A stretch of DNA of 64,000 bases from Salinimonas iocasae (lineage in GTDB: Bacteria; Pseudomonadota; Gammaproteobacteria; Enterobacterales; Alteromonadaceae): contig NZ_CP039852.1 in NCBI RefSeq assembly GCF_006228385.1, positions 3,178,001-3,242,000 of the forward strand, read 5' to 3'. Position 1 is the first letter of the stretch, and the number at the start of each line of letters is the position of its first letter. The notes beneath the pieces are model-generated. The model did not search any database, was not told where the DNA came from, and worked only from the letters and a program-made list of their open reading frames with translations. Below are positions 63,316 through 64,000 of the stretch, one piece after another. A program made the position numbers and the translations under genes.

Positions 63316-64000
63316 ATGAAGAACCCATTATTTACTACGACCGCTTTGTCGGCGGCATTCGCGTTATCCGGCATCGTTTCGCCGGCTTTTTCACAGCCAT
63401 TCCCCACTGATGCAGAAACCCTGACGGTAACCGGCTCTCGTCTGGCGCTTGGCCGTTCTGAACTGGCGGCGGTATCCACGGTCATCGACCAACGAGAAAT
63501 TGAGCGCTCAGGCGCCCTTCAGATCACAGACCTGCTACGCGCACTGCCCGGCGTAACGATTGCACAGTCCGGCAGTACCGGCGCACTTACCGAAATACGC
63601 CTGCGCGGTAGTGAAACCAATCACTTACTGGTAGTTATTGACGGTGTTATTGCCAATGATATTGGTCAGGGGAGTACCATCGACCTGGCGCATTTAAATA
63701 CTGCGAATATTGCTCGCATTGAATTGCTGCGTGGTGCACAAAGCGCATTGTGGGGAAGCGGCGCGGTGGCCGGTGTATTAAATATCACAACCACTGCCGG
63801 TGCCGGGCAAAAAGATGCTGTGCAGGCAGAGGTCGGCATCGGCACGCAAGGGACTACATCAGCGTCAGCATCGGCCAGCGGCACGCAAGGCAAGGTATCT
63901 TTTAATGCCTATGCAAACTGGTTGAATACCAATGGAGATAATATCGCCCTGACCGGGGGTGAGGATGACGGATACCGGAACATTGCCACAGGGGGCGCTT
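63316..64000 (+). CDS. btuB: BtuB-type vitamin B12 TonB-dependent receptor, N-terminal part
   Basis: Outer-membrane cobalamin receptor; 228 complete codons are visible before the window ends. Signal peptide (TTTALSAAFALSGIVSPAFS), TonB box region TLTVTGSRLALGRSELAAVS, and plug domain with QITDLLRALPGVTIAQSGST, LTEIRLRGSETNHLLVVIDG, IARIELLRGAQSALWGSGAV and AGVLNIT. Identity as btuB rests on the plug sequence and the B12 riboswitch directly in front. The barrel and C-terminus lie beyond 64000. Confidence 0.93.
   Translation, partial: MKNPLFTTTALSAAFALSGIVSPAFSQPFPTDAETLTVTGSRLALGRSELAAVSTVIDQREIERSGALQITDLLRALPGVTIAQSGSTGALTEIRLRGSETNHLLVVIDGVIANDIGQGSTIDLAHLNTANIARIELLRGAQSALWGSGAVAGVLNITTTAGAGQKDAVQAEVGIGTQGTTSASASASGTQGKVSFNAYANWLNTNGDNIALTGGEDDGYRNIATGGA

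Noticed and set aside
63186..63410. Plus-strand 74-codon frame over the cobalamin riboswitch and btuB start
   Set aside because: The segment is fully explained by the riboswitch and the btuB signal peptide in another frame.

Overview
The window reads as chromosomal DNA of a marine gammaproteobacterium, most likely of the order Alteromonadales (Alteromonas/Salinimonas-like). This rests on several large TonB-dependent receptors, the DUF3450-TtpC-ExbB-ExbD-TonB-TPR cluster, the gene content, and the rpsU-yqeY-dnaG-rpoD order; the genus is not proven. No rRNA, tRNA, insertion sequence, prophage or CRISPR array was recognised. Both ends cut a gene: acnB at the left and a btuB-type receptor at the right.

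Positions 1-15.9 kb: after acnB, a PQQ-type dehydrogenase and a small membrane protein comes a long minus-strand block. Read in transcription order it is phoB, phoR, a PstS-like phosphate-binding protein, a beta-helix lipoprotein, a large TonB-dependent receptor, and a TonB energising cluster (DUF3450, TtpC, ExbB, ExbD, TonB, TPR). Sites resembling the PhoB box lie before phoB (two in tandem), before the lipoprotein/receptor pair (weaker) and before the TonB cluster. The block looks like a phosphate-starvation locus that includes its own outer-membrane uptake machinery. A fourth Pho-box array, with a -10 element correctly placed behind it, precedes a 1472-residue secreted nuclease at 54.3-58.7 kb, which would release phosphate from environmental DNA.

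16-29.6 kb: a histidine kinase without a partner regulator, rdgC, a siderophore-type receptor with a Fur box, a SutR-like regulator divergent from a BenE transporter with paired palindromic operators, an HDOD protein, an M49-like metallopeptidase lipoprotein, then housekeeping genes (HIT, uppP, folK, folB, plsY, tsaD). 29.7-34.6 kb: the macromolecular synthesis operon rpsU-yqeY-dnaG-rpoD with a near-consensus promoter.

34.6-47.8 kb is accessory metabolism. It holds an ElaA-type acetyltransferase and a DgcN-DgcA-sodium symporter set for D-glutamate use. It also holds a sugar-acid type set (class II aldolase, enolase-superfamily dehydratase, lactonase-like amidohydrolase, SDR dehydrogenase, Tat-exported Dabb protein) and a membrane-anchored serine hydrolase.

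47.9-48.8 kb has no long gene, but on the minus strand I read two unlisted tiny genes. One is a 51-codon peptide with a double-glycine leader and a Gly-rich hydrophobic core (bacteriocin-like); the other, just downstream, is a 31-residue single-span membrane protein with a good ribosome binding site (candidate immunity protein). This is the most novel item in the window.

48.8-64 kb: an esterase lipoprotein, a TIGR02450 protein, a DmdC-like acyl-CoA dehydrogenase, a GH97 glycosidase, the Pho-controlled nuclease, a DUF3016 protein, ccoG behind an FNR-type site, srkA, yqaA, and a cobalamin riboswitch in front of btuB.
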